Position numbers and translations under genes: made by a program
NCBI RefSeq assembly: GCF_041146395.1
Contig: NC_090989.1
Span: 216,350,843 to 216,414,842 of the forward strand
Source: Eulemur rufifrons
Taxonomy: Eukaryota > Chordata > Mammalia > Primates > Lemuridae
Direction of reading: 5' to 3'
DNA length: 64,000 bases
In this document: one piece after another, positions 33,170 through 45,620 of the stretch
Position numbering within the stretch: position 1 is the first letter of the stretch
Layout: each line of letters starts with the position of its first letter
The notes under the pieces: generated by a model
Told to the model about the DNA's origin: nothing
Seen by the model: only the letters and a program-made list of their open reading frames with translations
Database searches by the model: none

Positions 33170-33350
33170 CTAGCAGCACTGCTTAAACTTCCATGTGTGT
33201 AGGAGGCATGGGGGTCTTGGTGAAATGCAGACTCTGATTCAGTGCAGTTTGGGGTGGGGCCTGGGATTCTGCACTTCTAACAAGCTCTCAGTGACGGGGA
33301 TGCCCCCAGACCCCTCTGGTTTGAGTAGTGAAGTTCCAGAGCATCAGTTC
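33170..33350 (+). mobile_element. MER5/MER20-group MITE
   Basis: 'cactgcttaaacttccatgt', 'ttggtgaaatgcagactctg', 'attcagtgcagtttggggtg', 'gggcctgggattctgcactt' and 'ctaacaagctctcagtgac' follow a Charlie MITE. Confidence 0.65.
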
Positions 33351-34424
33351 GCTGGGAGGCAGAGGGTACCACTCATGCCCCCTTTAAAATGCGTTAGAAT
33401 CTGAGGGGGCTGCACAGCTGGGAGAAAGTGCCCCCCAGTGGAAATGGAACACCCCTCCAGAGGTGTTGCCTCGCTGCAATCACACTGCGGTGAGAGGCCT
33501 GCTATGCCGCGTGTCTTCTAGAATGTTAAAATCAAAGCCAAAGCAGCAAATCTGCAGCTATCGTGTTTCAGGTGAGAGAATTGGTCTGGGAGGAGAAAAG
33601 GATCTTTCTACAGTCATGCCACACAGACAGCCATTGGTTCTAATTACCCATAGCAGGCCCTGCATAACACATGTTTCTAATATGTGTTAAAATGGTTTCA
33701 TATCTCTTATGCTTTGCCCATACAAAACACAGGCCCGTGTGGCTTCACCGTGCCTGGCAGCAAAGGAGGGCGATAAGGACATTGATAGGCTTTAGGGGGG
33801 GCCTGGGAGACGACAGCTGAAGGAACTGGCAGTCTTTTAGAAAACTGTCCCAGGAGTAAAGCACGCCAGTGGCCCTTTCCCAAGGACTTGCTACAGGAAA
33901 CTTAATGCTTGAAGGAGACTTTTTTTCCCCTCTCAAACCCACTCACAGTTCCCCTCACCACCTTTTGGGCTCTCTCTTTCTTTATCTAAATTATTTAAAA
34001 TTTTTCTCCTTGTTATTTGATGTCATCTTTCTGGCAGTTCTTTTGACATCTGGACGGCCATTTGCTTTCTGTTTTCTTGTCCTCACCTTCCCTATTGTTA
34101 GTGGTGCATGTTTTTATGTGATACTTAGTTATTTATGGTGTTCCTCTATTATTCATGCTTTTCTTCCCTTGTTGATGGCTTTTGCTTAGTCACTCTGCTT
34201 CTCTGATGTGTGCTTTCTTTGTTAGTACTTCCTTTCCTACCGCCCCTTTGCACTTTTCTATTCCTTTTCCCTGACCACAGAATTCCGTTTCTCTTAACAA
34301 GGTGGGGAGCCCAGTGGTGAGCTCCATGAGGCTCCCAAGAGTGGCTTGTGGAACCGTGTAGTTTGGGGGTGATCAGCAGGCATCGTGGAGGTTTTCTGAA
34401 TCATTTTAGGTACTGCTCCGTAGC
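33351..34424. other. PRUNE2: Intron 1, nothing recognised
   Basis: T-rich non-coding sequence at 33930-34270. A 106-codon frame at 33869-34189 is a hydrophobic by-product of the T-rich run. Confidence 0.35.
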
Positions 34425-34800
34425 AATCAGCTTTCACTGGGTTATGCTGTGGTAGCAAAAATCCCTGAGGTCAGTGGCTTTCAACAACAAAGGCTATTTC
34501 CTGCTCATGTGACAAGTTGCTGAGGGTCAGCTGTGGCTCCAAGTGCCTGCTGCGTGCCTGCCGGAATGCAGCTGCCTGGGATATGCTGCTCTAGTGGCAG
34601 AAGAAAAGAGTAAGAGGGTTGACGGGATCCAGCAATGGTACTTAAAGCTTCTGCCCAGAACTAGAACAAGTCACTTCCACTCATACTTCATCAGCCAAAG
34701 TAGGCAAGAACATAGCCAAGCCCAATAGCAGCAGAGTGGGATAGGCAGGTACTGCAAGTCACATGGCGTCGCACAGGAACGTATTATCATCCTTTTCCAG
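34425..34800 (-). mobile_element. Old LTR/MaLR-like repeat, family unassigned
   Basis: 'gggttatgctgtggtagcaa', 'aggtcagtggctttcaacaa', 'gctatttcctgctcatgtga', 'gcttctgcccagaactagaa', 'caagtcacttccactcatac' and 'agcaagtcac'-like wording point to an old LTR in antisense, but I cannot name it. Confidence 0.45.
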
Positions 34801-35099
34801 GAAGGAAAGTTAATAATTAGGGATAACATTGCAATCCACTAAATGCTGTAAAGCTAGAATTCACCTTGTCGAGTGGACACTAGACAGAACCACGCTTGCA
34901 TTCTATTAATGGTTTTATCAGTGGGTGGCGACTATTATCAAATAAAACTTTAAGAAACATGAGATTTGGGGGACAGCTTTTTAACATTATTAATCAATGA
35001 CAATCTCCAGTAGTTATTTAGTCGTTTCTTACACCTTCAGATGAGGGTTGAGTGGAGTTGTTTTCATGGCCACATTTAGGGTGACTTCAGGCTGCATCT

Positions 35100-35345
35100 G
35101 TGACCCAAGTTAGGAATTTGAGGAAGTTGGGTGAATCCCTTTAGGTTACCAGGAAGCATTTATGGAGTAAGACTGCCTGGGGAAATTCTCTGCCATCTCT
35201 GTGCTTTAGTTTCTTTGTATACAAATTGGGAATAATGATAGAATCCTCCTTATAGGAGATTTTGAAGATTAAATTGAATAGTATCTGTAACTCTCTTAGA
35301 ACTGTGTTTGGTACATAATAAAGATATTCGAGTGGGTGCTTTAAT
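35100..35345 (+). repeat. MIR SINE
   Basis: 'ctgtgctttagtttctttgt', 'atacaaattgggaataatga', 'gagattttgaagattaaatt' and 'gaactgtgtttggtacataa', then a short GAT-rich run at 35344-35362. Confidence 0.8.
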
Positions 35346-35384
35346 GATGATAATGATGATAATTTCTGCTACTTTGGTATCTGA

Positions 35385-35509
35385 ACCCCTGAAAACTATA
35401 TTGGGGATCCCCAAACTACCAGTATTAGAGTCAATAGACAACCAGAGTTATGTTACATGTAACCAAAATGTTTGTACCCCCATAATATTCTGAATAAATA
35501 AAAAAAAGA
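35385..35509 (+). mobile_element. L1 3' end with A-rich tail
   Basis: 'gttacatgtaaccaaaatgt' then 'ttgtacccccataatattc' and an A-rich tail. The 'tttgtacccccataat' string also occurs, inverted, in the L1 3' UTR at 13175-13195, which supports a lineage L1 tail. An Alu begins directly after the tail. Confidence 0.55.
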
Positions 35510-35859
<350 letters not shown>

Positions 35860-36424
35860 TTATAAATAAATAAAAGCAAAATTAACACAGAAAGTAGGCC
35901 TTTAAATTTCTCGCCTCTTGTAAAAACTAGCCACAATTTCTCTTAGAGAGACCCATCTCTGGGTTCTCATATTTGAAACAACCACCAAGCTGAGAATGTC
36001 ACTTATCTGTTATCTCAAATCTTTGCTAAACACTATGTGGTTAGTGTGGTACCCAAGGCTGTAAATATTTCTGCTAGCTTTTCCAAGGAAGAGAGAATGA
36101 GTAATGAATCTTATCTTTTAGAAGTAATCAGAGCCTCGGCCTATCAATTCATGAAAATGGTTGTCCAGGGCTGAACAGTATATCCAAAAGGTGGGATGTT
36201 TTGTATTGTAGGAAGTAAGGTGGATCATTGAATGACTTGAGGTGGTTCATTAATTTTTTTCTATTTGTAAGTGACACCGGCTTTCTATATTTAGTAGTGA
36301 TAATGCAGTTTTTTGAAATAATTTTGCTTATAGGTAAAAGTGAGTCAATTAAAATGTAAGCAAACAATTGAAGTGATCTATGGACAGGGAAAAAAATCAT
36401 GAAGATGGTATGTGAGTGATTCTT

Positions 36425-36760
<336 letters not shown>

Positions 36761-36814
36761 TGAGTGATTCTTGATCAATGGAGCCATGTGTACAAAAGCT
36801 TGGAGAGGAAAACC

Positions 36815-36915
36815 CCTCATTCAAAGTGAGAAAATTGAGGCCTTAAAGAGGAAGTGAGTTGTTAAAAGTATTACACCTGATAAGGAGCAGATCTGGGCTC
36901 TGAGGTGGGCCTCCT
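36815..36915 (-). repeat. MIR fragment (antisense)
   Basis: 'gtgagaaaattgaggcctta', 'aagaggaagtgagttgttaa' and 'ggagcagatctgggctctga'. Confidence 0.6.
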
Positions 36916-37314
36916 GCCTCAAAATTATCCCCCTCCCCGCTGTACCAAATTGCTCATTTCCTCTAAATCAACAACCTGAAGTAAACAAAAATTACCTACA
37001 TGTGCAAACACATATTTTGTTAGGAAATGTTACAAAATGAATAATATTTCCTACCATTTACAATTAAGCACTTTATATACTCGGTGATGAGAATGGTGAT
37101 TATAATCATCATGCATCAGGTTAATAGTCACCTCAGTATTTGGGGGAGTTGCCTCTTAGTTTTTTGCAAACTCACACTGTAGACAGAAATAATTCTGTGC
37201 ACAGTTGAAGTCTGTAATATACTGTATATGCTTTGAGATAAATATTATCTTATAAACATATACTTGTGTATCCACATTAGGTTGGAGAGATATTTTCTAA
37301 TCAGAGATCATCTA

Positions 37315-37479
<165 letters not shown>

Positions 37480-37494
37480 TCATGAAAAAATTAA

Positions 37495-37860
37495 AAATAA
37501 ATGGTACGGAATGAAGTACTGATACATGCTACAATGAATTGAACCTTGAAAACTATTATATTAAATGAAGGAAGCCAGTCACAAAAGGTCCCATATTGTA
37601 TGATTCCATTTATATGAGATGCCCAGAACAGGTAACTCTGTAGAGACAGATTGTGGATGGGTGGCTGCCAGAGGCAATGGGGAATAACTGCTTAATGTGT
37701 ACAGAATGCCCTTCTGGGGTGATGAAAATGTTTGAGAACTAGACAGAGTGGTGGGTGCCCAACACCATGAGTGTACTAAATGCCAGTGAATTGTTCAATG
37801 GTTAATTTTATCTTATGTGAATTTCACCTTAATTGAGAAAATAGATACATACATAAAACC
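37495..37860 (+). repeat. L1M 3' fragment
   Basis: 'gatacatgctacaatgaatt', 'gaaccttgaaaactattata', 'catattgtatgattccattt', 'atatgagatgcccagaacag' and 'ggggtgatgaaaatgtttga' match the ORF2 end and 3' UTR of L1M in sense. Confidence 0.85.
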
Positions 37861-37914
37861 TACTCATATATACTCAAACACAAGCCCAAGCGTGACATTC
37901 TTGCTATTTTATTA

Positions 37915-38985
37915 GTTCAGTGCTTCTCAACCTTCTTGGTTTCAGGACCCCTTTACACTCTTAAAAATTAATGAGGGGCCAGGCGCGGTGGCTCCTGCCT
38001 GTAATCCTAGCACTCTGGGAGGCTGAGGTGGGTGGATCGTTTGAGCTCAGGAGTTCAAGACCAACCTGAGCAAGAGTGATACCCCGTCTCTACTAAAAAT
38101 AGAAATAAATTAGCTGGACAACTAAAAATATATGGAAAACTTTAGCCAGGCATAGTGGTGCATGGCTGTAGTCACAGCTACTCGGGAGGCTGAGGCAGGA
38201 GGATTGCTTGAGCCCAGGAGTTTGAGGTTGCTATGAGCTAGGCTGATGGCACAGCACTCTAGCCTGGGCAACAGAGTGAGACTCTGTCTCAAAAAAAAAA
38301 AAAAAAAAAAATTAATGAGGATGCCCAAAAGCTTCTATTTATATATGTTAATGTTTATCAATATTTACCATTTTAGAAGTGAAAATGGAAAAAAATTTGA
38401 ATATTTATTTACTAATTCATTAAAAATAACATAAACCCATTTTGTGTTAACAAAATAACATTTTATTTAAAAAAGTATATTTTCCAAAACTAAAAAACTT
38501 AGTGAGCAACAGCTAGTTCAGCTCACAACTCAAATAATCTCACAGTTGCTTTTACTTCTAGACAACTGTTGATTTTCAGAATGCCAAAAAAAAAAAAATG
38601 TTGTATGCATACTTTCCATTTTACCTCAGAGTATTAACAAAGACTTGTGTACTTGAGGTTTGAGATTTCATTAAATTAGTAATTTTTACTGTTTCATCAA
38701 GGAATTCTCAAGTGAAACTGGCAATTTTGGTCCTGTGAGGTCATGGCTATGGAGAATACAGCGACTCCTGGTATAATTTGGTGCCACTGCCTTGATCTTT
38801 GCTAAAGCTCTGGCAGTTTTACTCACCATTGTGCTTTTGGACAATGTCTACACAGTGAAAAACCATCAGTGCAAGTGTCTACACAGCAAAAAAGACAATG
38901 TTTTCTAATTTTCATGAAAATAGACTTGACTGTGCAAGACCCCCTGAAAGTGTCGCAGGGATTTCCAGGGATCTGAGGACCACAA
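37915..38985. mobile_element. DNA transposon fossil, interrupted by Alu
   Basis: The left end reads 'gtgcttctcaaccttcttgg' and 'ttcaggacccctttacact'; the right end 'agaccccctgaaagtgtcgc' and 'gggatctgaggaccac'. Such complementary ends with an AT-rich centre ('taacataaacccattttgtg') are typical of a hAT-like MER element. The Alu at 37977-38306 splits it near the left end. Family name not assigned. Confidence 0.6.
37977..38306 (+). mobile_element. Alu (strepsirrhine-type), with 14-bp target duplication
   Basis: Begins ggccaggcgcggtggctcct, middle segment 'agctggacaactaaaaatat', right arm to 'gtgagactctgtctc' and a pure A tail. Perfect target duplication aaaaattaatgagg at 37963-37976 and 38307-38320. 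Confidence 0.93.
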
Positions 38986-39149
38986 ACGAAGGCCTCTTTG
39001 ATTCCTCACAGTGAAGTACAAGACTATGAATTATGTGTACTTAAAACATGCTTAGCTTTACAAAAATGATAGACTTCTTTCTTAAAAAACTGAGGAACGT
39101 TTACAATGGAAATAAAAACAGGGCCTCATTTTAATCAAATTTTGGATCC

Positions 39150-39565
39150 TTTTCTCTGATATACTCCCACCTTGTGGTCTTTGCGGAATCCTTTGCTCAG
39201 AATGCTTCTCTTCCAGATCTCCAAATGTGTGATGATTCCCTCCCTCACTTCCTTTGGGGCCTTACTTAGCTAGCACCCTAGGGAGTCGTCTTTGGCCACC
39301 TTATCAAAAATAATTGCCTGTCTCCCAATGCACAGACTCATAAATACATATGCACAAACTATTATCCTTCCTTGTTATTTTTTTGTTAACGTTTATTCCT
39401 GCATGATATATTACACGTTTTATTTATTTATTTAGTTTAGTTTCTTGTTCTTCATTATGATATAAGCTACATAAAAACAGAGGTTTTCATCTGTTTTGTT
39501 AACACCTAGAATAGTGTCTGACACATTAATGTTCAGTAAACATTTGTCAAATATTGTCGAATATA
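39150..39565 (+). repeat. L2 LINE 3' region
   Basis: 'agaatgcttctcttccagat', 'tttggggccttacttagcta', 'gatataagctacataaaaac', 'cacctagaatagtgtctgac' and 'ttcagtaaacatttgtcaaa'. Confidence 0.7.
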
Positions 39566-41490
39566 GCATAGACAATCCCAACATGTGTTCCATAAGATGT
39601 GCAATGGAAAAAGGATTTTATGATCAAATAAGTTTGTGAAGCCCCTACCCACCCACACTGACCTCAAACACACAGAGATTTATAATGAACTAGTATGAAG
39701 CATCTGAGAGGGCCGGTGTTATGGACGTGTGTTTAAACATTGTTAAACTCAGTGGTCTTCCAAATTTTTTGTGAGTATGAGCTGGAACACGCTCTAGGAA
39801 ATGCTTTCCTATATGCAGCCTCCTCGACTCACCTTTCAGCACGATTGTGAGGGTCAACTGGGGTAAAAGCTATGGATTTGCTTCGTATACTCTGGGGAGC
39901 TATTCCAACATAAGATATTATCATTGGTTCATCCAAGTGGAAAATACAGAAATATTTCATTTCATAATTCTTAGTTTTGTATGCTGGTAAAACGTTTTGG
40001 TGATACCAAGGATTGAAAGAGAAGTCTTTGCATAATTATACATTTAAAAAATATATAATTTCAAAGTATTTTGAAACAAGAATAATTCCATGTAGTTCAG
40101 ATTGCTTTTGGGTGTGTGGGTGGAGTTTAATTAGGATGAGTAGTTGCACTTTTTATAATTTTAGAAGAGAGCTTGAGAAATTCTTTAATCCTAATCGTAC
40201 CTGTCTCAAAATCAATTAATCTAGAATGAATACATTGCTTCAGATTTTACAGATCACAAAGGAAGAAAATCCCTAAAGATCACCTAATAATCTTACCCCT
40301 CATCAGAAATCCTTACTGTGCCCTTTCTAACTTTTATAAAGGGGATGGTCTACCTTACAGCTCTTAGAAGATAATCAACAGAGATTTGCCCTAGGAATTG
40401 AAGAACTCTTTGGATACTGGGTTATTTGTGGTCCTCTCTAAGTAACTTTGCATTGTATAGCCAGAAGGTCGAGCTGACTATGAAAGAGAGAAAAGAAGCC
40501 ACTGGAACAATGACTTCTTTGTAAGAACATCGTGGTTCACTTTCTTGTCCATGACACCCTCCCCTCCTCCAAGGAATCCTCACCTTCGAGTCTTTGACAT
40601 GTCCATGCACGTGGACTGTTCCACTTGCCCTTCCCTTTCCCTTTTCCTCCTCTTTGGCTGTCTTTAGAGAACACTTGGTTCTCTAACTGGCTGCCCTGTC
40701 CTTGAGGTCAGTCTGCATTTTTGTGCTCAGAGTCATCAATACCTTAACTCTCCCGCGGCCTCAAGGGCCATCTGATTGCCCATAGCACTGACCTTTCTTT
40801 CGCAGAGCACAGCTTCTGAGAAATCAGCAGGACCTGCAGCGTCTTGCAGATGCAGCTATCGATCCCTGCCTCTGCCCTGCTAAACAGCTTGGTCAGCCCC
40901 AGAGTCTGTCAATAACAACAACACTGCTAAATCCCCGCTTCCCGCTAAGTCTGGATTCCACGTCTCTGCCACGAAGGGTCATGGTGTATCTTACACCTTA
41001 CCTAGGTAGTTTTTATTTTCTGTCTTGAGCAAGCATATCCACGAGATGGGTATTCTCTGCAAGCCTCAGTGGCTGGAAGTGATATTGTAAAAGGTAGCAG
41101 TTGCTTGTCCCTGTCAAAGCATTTACCTTTGCATTATTTATAACTCAGAGAAAATTTTCCACCTTCAAATGACAGATTATTCATTCACCCATACTTGGTT
41201 ACTGTATTCTGATGTCTCAGTATTTCTTAAGCATTAATCAAACAAACCTCAGGAGAGAGTCCCCAGCCAAGGGGGCTTTTCAGTGGTATGATTGGAGGGG
41301 ACCCTAGAGGTTCACCTCCAAGTCTTGAGTGCAGCCATGCCTGGAATTTCACACTTAGAAAGCCATTCCTTTGTTTTTCTTTTTTAAGTGAAAAATGTAT
41401 AGGTCCTCTTCCGAAAAGCAAGTCCTCTTGGGATCCCTATTCTATACCTGTCTTCTTTTGTAGACTTGTTCTAGAGCATCAAAGCTGAAA
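39566..41490. other. PRUNE2: Intron 1, nothing recognised
   Basis: Ordinary non-coding sequence with no open frame worth naming and no clear repeat. Confidence 0.35.
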
Positions 41491-41494
41491 AGAA

Positions 41495-41630
41495 TCTTAG
41501 TGATCATCTCACTATTTTAGAGATGGAAGAATCTGCGGCTGAGAAGACAGGAGTGTCTGGATCGCGGTCCCACAGCTAGTTAGTAGTGGAGTTGGGCTCA
41601 GTACCCTTGGTCTCCTGCCTCTTTACCAGA
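41495..41630 (-). repeat. MIR SINE (antisense)
   Basis: 'attttagagatggaagaatc', 'tgcggctgagaagacaggag', 'tcccacagctagttagtagt' and 'ggagttgggctcagtaccc'. Confidence 0.75.
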
Positions 41631-42040
41631 AAGCTTTATGTGTCTTACGGCATCCTGAGGAGACAACGTTCTTTCAGATGTGTCAACCTGAATTAAATTG
41701 CATGCCTAAAAATATTTCATGTAACGCAGTTTGATTAGCGTTTCTCTAGAGTCACTGTAATTCTAGAGATGGCAGGCATTCGGGGTAATTATATATAAAA
41801 TTTCCTCTTGGGTTTAAGTCACTTCCAAGATCCAATGGTTATTTTAAAACTAGTGTGTAGAGTGGCATGTTTAGGTAGCAGCAATATTAGAAGAGTTCGA
41901 ATGACTGGCGGGCACTGATGATCTTCGTCAATTCCACTAAAAATGGTGGGACGATGTCGGCCTCACTCCCCCCCCCAACTTCCCCTCAAGTATAACAGGT
42001 ATGTCTGCGTGTGAGGGGACAAGCCCTGGGTAGCACAGAA

Positions 42041-42086
42041 AGAGGGAATAAGTCAAAGAAAGGAGAGGGAATAAGTCAAAGAAAGG
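42041..42086 (+). repeat. Perfect 23-bp tandem duplication
   Basis: The 23-base unit that starts agagggaataag at 42041 is repeated without a change at 42064-42086. A shorter degenerate echo (aaagggaaattg) follows. Confidence 0.95.
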
Positions 42087-42549
42087 AAAGGGAAATTGAA
42101 AAATTGCTTATGTCGGTATTTCCGTGGAATCAGTATTGCCCATTGCATGCCTTGGAAAAGTCCTGAAAAGTCCAGGGGGAGCTGGCCCCAGAGATGTGGT
42201 CAGGAGGAACCCTGTCCTCAGCCTCTCCGGTGCTGTGGGTCATGGACACGAGTGCGCTTGTGTTCCCAAGCAGGACGTGCTATTCCTTGCATTTACAGAA
42301 ATATCTTTGACACTTTTCTGTAATTTACTTCAGTGAAATCCAGAGAAATTTTGAGTTCTAAATATTCATTGTATATTTTTAGTTCCATTTATCTATTTAA
42401 ATAGTTTTCTTCTGAAATCCAAGACTGTCCGTCTGTGTCCAGTTGAATCATTTCTCTTGAAATGGGTTTCTCAAGCAGATCCACAGAAATGATTTCCTCT
42501 ACCTCACGGGAAATAGGGATTTCTACTATTAATTAATGCGTCATGGAGC

Positions 42550-42735
42550 CATGATTCTTAAATGTTGGTGAGTACTGCACTCATCTGGAGAGCTTGTTCT
42601 AAACACAGGCACCTGGGCCCCACTCCAGATCTACCTGATCAGAATTCAGCACAAGGGGACCCGTGCTGTGTGTTTTTAACAGTTCTTCTCGATGCCTCCT
42701 GTACCCACACTGTGATTTTGATGTTCTCCCAAGTT
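42550..42735 (+). mobile_element. MER5-group MITE
   Basis: 'actgcactcatctggagagc', 'ttgttctaaacacaggcacc', 'tgggccccactccagatcta' and 'gatcagaattcagcacaagg' follow a Charlie MITE. Confidence 0.6.
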
Positions 42736-42829
42736 TGAGATAGTGTCAGAGGGACATAGATAGGCAAGAAGGATGTTTAGCAATGATGTGGCTTAAGCGT
42801 TGCGGAGGCCCTAAGCCCATGTTCCCCTT

Positions 42830-43190
42830 TCATTCGTTTTTTAAACATTTATTAAGCACCCATTTGCTAGGCGCACTAAACGATACTAGGTTTTGGGCTC
42901 ACACAGATGACTAAAACACAGATCCTGCCCTCAAGTTGCTCCCAATTAGGACAAATTGATATGATGACATCTATTTACAATTCAGAAGTTGCCAGTACTA
43001 AAAGTACTGAAGGTGGTGTGGGTGGGGCGGTCAGTAGAAGATTTACATAATAAGTGATATTTGAGCAGAGCTTTGAAAGAAGAGTCACAGTTCACTGGGC
43101 AGACAGGGGGCAGGGCCTTCTAGGTATAGGGAACCGCCAGCGCAAAGACTTGGGGACTGAAAAGTGTGCAAGGCTAGAACACTTCAGGTG
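42830..43190 (-). repeat. L2 LINE (antisense)
   Basis: 'aaacatttattaagcaccca', 'tttgctaggcgcactaaacg', 'cctgccctcaagttgctccc', 'tttgagcagagctttgaaag' and 'gccagcgcaaagacttgggg'. Confidence 0.75.
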
Positions 43191-43858
43191 CCCTCTGCAT
43201 GGTTCACACATATTGAGGTGAGTATGGGGGAGAGAAGCCTGGGGAAAAGGGCCTAAGAAGTATAGGTTTTTAAAAGCAGATAGTAACAGAAAGGTCATTG
43301 GCAGGGAAGTAGGTTGTATGCAAGTGGCGTTATTGTTTGCAACTTGTTACTGATGTTTTGGTGTTGATTTATGATTAATTAATCTAGTCCCCACGCGATG
43401 CAGCACCACCCTGGCCCCTTTCTGATTTCATCTCGGGATAGTTAATACACTCTTCCTACTCTTTTCCTTCTCCCATGCTCTGGTTCTGAGGCATTGCTCG
43501 AGCCTGCAGTTCCTAGCACCGTTCCTACTATATTTGAGCCGTGCTATTAAAATGTATATGTCCAGTTTCCTTAAGTGTTAAGTCTAAATTAAGCAGTAAT
43601 GCCAAATGAAGCTCCATGGTGGAATGGAAAATGTCGACTGTCTTTTACCTAGCAGACTGACCTATGAATGTGTCTCGGATTTTTTTTTTAAGTTTTCATT
43701 TCTTTTTAATGTCAGGAAAACTTAATAAAGCTCTGTCTAGATTTTTAACTTAATGGCTGTCAGAATCAGTCTCAATAATTGCTGCTTTGGGGTTATCTGC
43801 GTGTCTTCCTCCCCTCTGTAACAAAAACAATACCTGACGCTGACTCACGGCAGTATAT
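43191..43858. other. PRUNE2: Intron 1, nothing recognised
   Basis: Non-coding; no clear repeat beyond a T run at about 43680. Confidence 0.35.
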
Positions 43859-43859
43859 G

Positions 43860-43990
43860 AACACTGTCCAACGTGCCTTTCCTTGCACTTTTCAAATGGT
43901 TTTAACAGGAACCCTCTGAATTTCATAAAATGTTTTTATTATTTTCCCAAAGTAACAGGTGAGAAAACAGAAACTTAGCCTGGTTAAAAG
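43860..43990 (-). repeat. MIR-type fragment (antisense)
   Basis: 'tggttttaacaggaaccctc', 'tttttattattttcccaaag' and 'gtgagaaaacagaaacttag'. Diverged. Confidence 0.45.
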
Positions 43991-44870
43991 TTTTCTGCAG
44001 TAATTGTAATTTTGATATTTAACATGACTGGCATTTTATGTAACTCTTTGGAGACAATAGGCTCTCCTTCCTTGGATGCTACCACCAGAGCAAACACTCT
44101 AAGTGCTGGTGCTGCCATTTGGTATTCATAATTAAGATAACATTTATTTGTACTAATAATTCAGTATTACATCTCCCTAATAGATGTACTGAGCAAGCAC
44201 CACGGTGACAAGATAAGTTGCCCTGTTTTGTTCCATATGTCTGTGTTCTAAGTGTTCCATAGTTTTAATTGGTTCCCCACAGAATAACATTTACAAGCAT
44301 ATGGTATGGAAAATGCTGACTGCTTTTGTTATCATGTATTTTAGTATTTGTGGTGGCCCCGGTTCACTTGGCCTTTAAATGTGATTATGAGGTTATTTAA
44401 TGCACTTTATGGTATACTTTTCCTAGCCTGCCTACTGAGTGTTAAATGCCATTAATATAGTGTATCAGGTAGCACATTCGCATTTGGGCAGAAAACTAAT
44501 TCACGGAAGCGATCACCCCCAGTGAGTGCTGCAAGATGCTCCCTCCCTCCTTGCCTCGTGTGTGGCTTGCGAAGGCACTGTGAGGCCGCCTTCAATTATG
44601 CTTGAGAGGAGGATGCGCTATTGGGAGCCCAGAGGAGCCAAGAGGCAGAACAGAGCTCTCTGGCGCCTTGTTTGGGAGATTTACCGGCGATTGCTTGAAA
44701 AGGGATTACAGATGTGAAATTAGACTCACGGATTGAAGAGGGGACCAGCTGTATTTTTGGATATTAGAGCTACTTTGGTACTTGGGTAGTTTCCTCAGGG
44801 AGTGCTGTGGCAGAGTGCAGCTGAATTAGTAATATTTCTGAGCCCACGTACAAGGCTGCTTCTTCTCTGA
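43991..44870. other. PRUNE2: Intron 1, nothing recognised
   Basis: Unique-looking, AT-rich to 44470 and then more mixed. No gene. Confidence 0.35.
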
Positions 44871-44874
44871 AACT

Positions 44875-45560
44875 TTTTTATTATGGAAAATTTAAAATAT
44901 ATACAAAAGTGGAAAGAATTGTATAATGAACCCTCAGTGGACCTATGACTTATTGTATGAGTTTTCCAGGCCTGATGTAACCAACCAACAAAAATTGAGT
45001 GGTTTAAACAACATAAATTTATTTTTCTCACGGTTCTGGAGGCTAGAAGTGCAAGATCAAGGTGTTGGCAGGACCGTGTTATGTTCTCTCTGAAGGTGCT
45101 AGGGAAGGATCTAACCCAGGCGCTCCTAGCTGATGGGGGTCTTGGATGATCCTTGGCTTGCAGATGGTCTTCTCCATGTGTCTTCACATCATCTATCCTC
45201 TGTGTGTATCTCTGTGTTGAAATTCCCACTTTTTATAAGGATGCAGTCATATTAGATTAGGGTCCACCTACTGACTGCATCCCAACTTAGCTAATTACTT
45301 CTGCAATGACCCCATGTCCAAATAAGTTCCCATTCTGAGGCACTGGAGGTTAGGACCCCAACATACGAATTTGGGGTGAGGAGGACACAACTCAGCCTAT
45401 AACACTTATCTTTAGTAAATGACCAATATTTTGTTAATCTTCTTTCAACTATTTCCATACCACACATGTATATTTTTGTCTCCTGGGATATTTTAAAGCA
45501 AACCACAAACATCATGCAATTTCACCTGTAAATTCTTCAGTATGCATTTCTTACCAGTAA
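44875..45560 (+). repeat. Old interspersed repeat split by an MLT1 LTR
   Basis: The left half (44875-44953) has 'ttatggaaaatttaaaatat' and 'aattgtataatgaaccctca'; the right half (45405-45560) has 'gggatattttaaagcaaacc' and 'caatttcacctgtaaattct'. These are consecutive parts of one common old repeat (probably L1-related; name uncertain). Removing 44954-45404 plus one copy of CTTAT restores its continuity. Confidence 0.65.
44954..45404 (-). mobile_element. MLT1-type MaLR LTR, complete, with 5-bp target duplication
   Basis: 451 bp, antisense, starting tgtatgagttttccagg and ending cagcctataaca. Contains 'cggttctggaggctagaagt', 'gatcaaggtgttggcaggac', 'gatccttggcttgcagatgg' and 'acttttataaggatgcagtc'-like parts. 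Flanked by identical CTTAT (44949-44953 and 45405-45409), the 5-bp duplication expected for ERVL-MaLR elements. Confidence 0.9.
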
Positions 45561-45565
45561 GGAGT

Positions 45566-45620
45566 TTTGGGGTGTGAGGGTGTGTGTATGTGTTGTGTAT
45601 GTGTTTGTGTGTGTGTTTTC
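45566..45620 (+). repeat. TG-rich simple repeat
   Basis: Imperfect (TG)n with TATG and TTTG interruptions, downstream of the old repeat. Confidence 0.85.
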
